Source of the DNA: JAANXG01 sp034520625
GTDB lineage: Bacteria; Pseudomonadota; Gammaproteobacteria; Arenicellales; JAANXG01
Assembly (NCBI GenBank): GCA_034520625.1
Contig: JAXHNI010000007.1
Location: 1-64,000 of the forward strand
DNA length: 64,000 nt
Reading direction: 5' to 3'
In this document: in pieces, positions 61,899 to 64,000 of the stretch
Numbering within the stretch: position 1 is the first letter of the stretch
Layout of the letters: every line of letters starts with the position of its first letter
Notes under the pieces: generated by a model
Databases searched by the model: none
Seen by the model: the letters and a program-made list of their open reading frames with translations, nothing else
What the model was told of the DNA's origin: nothing
Translations under genes and position numbers: made by a program

Positions 61899-62768
61899 TC
61901 AGCCATACACCGCCCCCCAGACCTTCAAAGCATCCACGGTAGGCCGGACATCGTGGGCACGGATGATGGAAGCCCCTTCCCGGGCAGCGGCAAGGGCGAA
62001 CGCGATGCTGCCGTACACCCGGTCTTCCATGCCGCTGCCGGTGATTTTACCTATAAACGATTTCCGCGACAGGCCCACCAGCACCGGCAGCCCCAGGCCG
62101 CGGAGCGCGCCCAGACCACGCAGCAGGGCCAGGTTGTGCTCCAGGGTCTTGCCGAATCCGAACCCCGGATCCACCAGAATCCGCTCGCGGGCGATGCCCG
62201 CCGCGACACAGGCCTCAACCCGCCCGGCAAGAAAGTCGCACACCTCGGCCACGACGTCGTCGTACCTGGGGTTGGCCTGCATGGTACGGGGCGTACCCTG
62301 CATGTGCATCAGGCATACCGCGGTGTCCAACTCCGCCGCTGTCTCCAGGGCGCCCTCGGCGCGCAGCGCATAGACGTCGTTGATCAGATCGGCACCGGCC
62401 GCGGCGGCGCTCCGCATGACGCCCGGCTTGGAGGTATCGACCGAGACCATCGCCTCGGTCCGGCTCCGGACGGCTTCCACGACCGGTATGACGCGCTCGA
62501 GCTCCCGCTCGACGGATACGTCGCCGGCGCCCGGCCGGGTGGACTCCCCGCCGATATCGACCATACCGGCGCCGTTCTCGCACATGCGAAGGGCATGTTC
62601 GACGGCCTGGTCCGGGGCACAAAAACGGCCGCCGTCGGAGAACGAGTCCGGCGTGACGTTGAGCACGCCCATGACCACCGGCCGGGCTAAATCAAGCCGT
62701 CGTTTGCCGCAGCTGACAATGGTGTTGACCGGGGTGTTCGCCGGCACCGCGTTACCGCCCATCATCAT
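61899..62768 (-). CDS. folP: dihydropteroate synthase
   Basis: 289 residues. Joins p-aminobenzoate to the pterin diphosphate in folate synthesis; sulfonamide target. MGVLNVTPDSFSDGG, DIGGESTRPGA, NDVYALR, DPGFGFGKTLEHN and GLSRKSFIG are all intact. 43 bp after ftsH. Confidence 0.97.
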   Translation of the reverse strand: MMMGGNAVPANTPVNTIVSCGKRRLDLARPVVMGVLNVTPDSFSDGGRFCAPDQAVEHALRMCENGAGMVDIGGESTRPGAGDVSVERELERVIPVVEAVRSRTEAMVSVDTSKPGVMRSAAAAGADLINDVYALRAEGALETAAELDTAVCLMHMQGTPRTMQANPRYDDVVAEVCDFLAGRVEACVAAGIARERILVDPGFGFGKTLEHNLALLRGLGALRGLGLPVLVGLSRKSFIGKITGSGMEDRVYGSIAFALAAAREGASIIRAHDVRPTVDALKVWGAVYG

Positions 62769-62811
62769 GGTGGGGTATCAACGGGGAGCGGCGGCGCCGC
62801 TCCCCGCGGGT

Positions 62812-64000
62812 TCAGATCTGGTTGCCGGCGGGCTTGTCCAGGCGCGGCTTCACCTTCGAGCGGGGCTTCGTCTTGTCGTCGTCGGCGCTGGAGTCGCCGG
62901 AAGGCCCATCATCCGGAGCATCCTCCGGGGGCCGCGGGTCCTTGCCCGCCATGATGTCGTTGATCTGTCCAGCGTCGAGCGTCTCCCAGTCCATGAGCGC
63001 CTTGGCCATCACCTCCACCTTGTTCCGGTTTTCCTCCAGGATCTTGCGGGCGCGGTCGTACTGCTCGTCGATGATCCGGCTGATCTCGATATCCACTTTC
63101 AGGGCCGTGGAGTCACTCAGGTCACGGCGGGTGGACATGTCCCGGCCCAGGAACACCTCGGAATTCGAGTCCCCGTACGTGCGCGGGCCAAGCTCATCGC
63201 TCATGCCCCAGCTACTGACCATTTTGTGGGCGAGCTCGGTGGCATGTTCGAAGTCGTTGGAAGCACCGGTGGTCATCTGGTTCATGAACAGCTCCTCGGC
63301 GATTCGCCCGCCCATCAGAACGGCGATCCTGGCCAGTAGATACTCCCGGTTGTGGCTGTAGCGGTCCTCTTCGGGAAGCTGCATGGTTACGCCCAGCGCC
63401 CGGCCGCGCGGGATGATGGTGACCTTGTGCACGGGGTCGGCGTACTCGTCCAGCACCTTGGCCACCACCGTGTGGCCCGATTCGTGGTAGGCGGTATTGA
63501 GCCGTTCCTCCTTTGCCATGACGATGGAACGCCGCTCGACACCCATGACCACCTTGTCCTTGGCGTTCTCGAAATCCTCCATATCCACCAGCTTCTTGCC
63601 GCCCCGCGCGGCGAACAGCGCCGCCTCGTTGATCAGGTTGGCGAGATCCGCGCCGGAGAACCCGGGCGTGCCCCGGGCCAGGACGCCCGGTTTCACGTCT
63701 TCGGCCATGGGCACCTTACGCATATGCACTTTCAATATCTGCTCGCGGCCCCGTATATCGGGCAGCGGCACGTGCACCTGGCGATCGAAACGCCCCGGGC
63801 GCAGCAGCGCCGGATCCAGAACGTCGGGACGGTTTGTGGCGGCGATCACAATGACACCTTCCGAGCCCTCGAAACCGTCCATCTCCACCAGCAGCTGGTT
63901 GAGAGTCTGTTCCCGCTCGTCGTGCCCGCCGCCCAGACCGGCTCCGCGCTGGCGACCGACGGCATCGATCTCGTCGATAAAAATGATGCAGGGCGCATGC
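62812..64000 (-). CDS. ftsH: ATP-dependent zinc metalloprotease FtsH (3' part, cut by window edge)
   Basis: The frame runs to the window end, so only the C-terminal ~395 residues are seen. Walker B FIDEIDAVGRQRG, second region of homology ATNRPDVLDPALLRPGRFDR, protease motif TAYHESGHTVVAK (HEXXH) and the following zinc aspartate region. The C-terminal tail is rich in Pro, Asp and Lys. Membrane-anchored AAA+ protease; N-terminal helices lie beyond the window. ftsH-folP-glmM order is conserved in gammaproteobacteria. Confidence 0.97.
   Translation of the reverse strand, partial: HAPCIIFIDEIDAVGRQRGAGLGGGHDEREQTLNQLLVEMDGFEGSEGVIVIAATNRPDVLDPALLRPGRFDRQVHVPLPDIRGREQILKVHMRKVPMAEDVKPGVLARGTPGFSGADLANLINEAALFAARGGKKLVDMEDFENAKDKVVMGVERRSIVMAKEERLNTAYHESGHTVVAKVLDEYADPVHKVTIIPRGRALGVTMQLPEEDRYSHNREYLLARIAVLMGGRIAEELFMNQMTTGASNDFEHATELAHKMVSSWGMSDELGPRTYGDSNSEVFLGRDMSTRRDLSDSTALKVDIEISRIIDEQYDRARKILEENRNKVEVMAKALMDWETLDAGQINDIMAGKDPRPPEDAPDDGPSGDSSADDDKTKPRSKVKPRLDKPAGNQI

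Overview
This 64 kb, GC-rich window looks like a chromosomal segment of a gammaproteobacterium, possibly Chromatiales/Ectothiorhodospiraceae-like (inference from gene content and order, not from a marker-gene search). It contains three tRNAs, no rRNA, no CRISPR array and no transposase gene. The right half is dominated by a classical housekeeping backbone on the minus strand: ftsH-folP-[ABC transporter insert]-glmM-tpiA-secG-tRNA-Leu-[nuo operon]-tRNA-fMet-rimP-nusA-infB-rbfA-truB-rpsO-pnp-dtd.

Layout, left to right. 1-4.5 kb: an RND efflux pump with its periplasmic adaptor (minus). 4.5-7 kb: tRNA-Arg(CCU), a secreted DUF4168 protein, and a 5'-truncated ECF sigma factor followed by an anti-sigma-like membrane protein. 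7-9.4 kb: an ArsR-type repressor and DUF318 (ArsP-like) permease flanked by two copies of a dispersed inverted-repeat element. 9.4-14.3 kb: an aldolase/short-chain dehydrogenase, a BCCT transporter and a DapA-family lyase. 14.6-22.3 kb: a degenerate HD-GYP protein, an Lhr helicase C-terminal fragment, a CYTH protein, a YidD/PQQ-dehydrogenase fusion, a zf-CHCC protein, an M48-TPR lipoprotein, Zur and a small TraR/DksA-like protein. 22.4-31 kb: ydbH-ynbE-ydbL, a thioesterase, two peroxiredoxins, GlsB, GloA, a 22-residue-repeat exported protein, a histone-tailed DksA, a YheT-like hydrolase and Dtd. 31-40 kb: pnp to rimP translation/RNA genes with an initiator tRNA at the head. 41-54 kb: a respiratory complex I operon. 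54-64 kb: secG, tpiA, glmM, a five-gene branched-chain amino acid type ABC transporter, folP and the 3' part of ftsH.

The most unusual points are: the complex I operon has nuoA-D and nuoG-N but no nuoE or nuoF, with only 120 bp between nuoD and nuoG; YidD is fused in frame through a membrane segment to a PQQ-type sugar dehydrogenase; DksA carries a roughly 108-residue lysine/alanine-rich, histone H1-like N-terminal tail; a truncated sigma factor abuts a DUF4168 gene head to head; and two repeat families occur, one with a perfect 30-bp inverted repeat and one MITE-like. I see no wholly new multi-gene defence or biosynthetic system. The fusions and the missing NADH module are the best leads.
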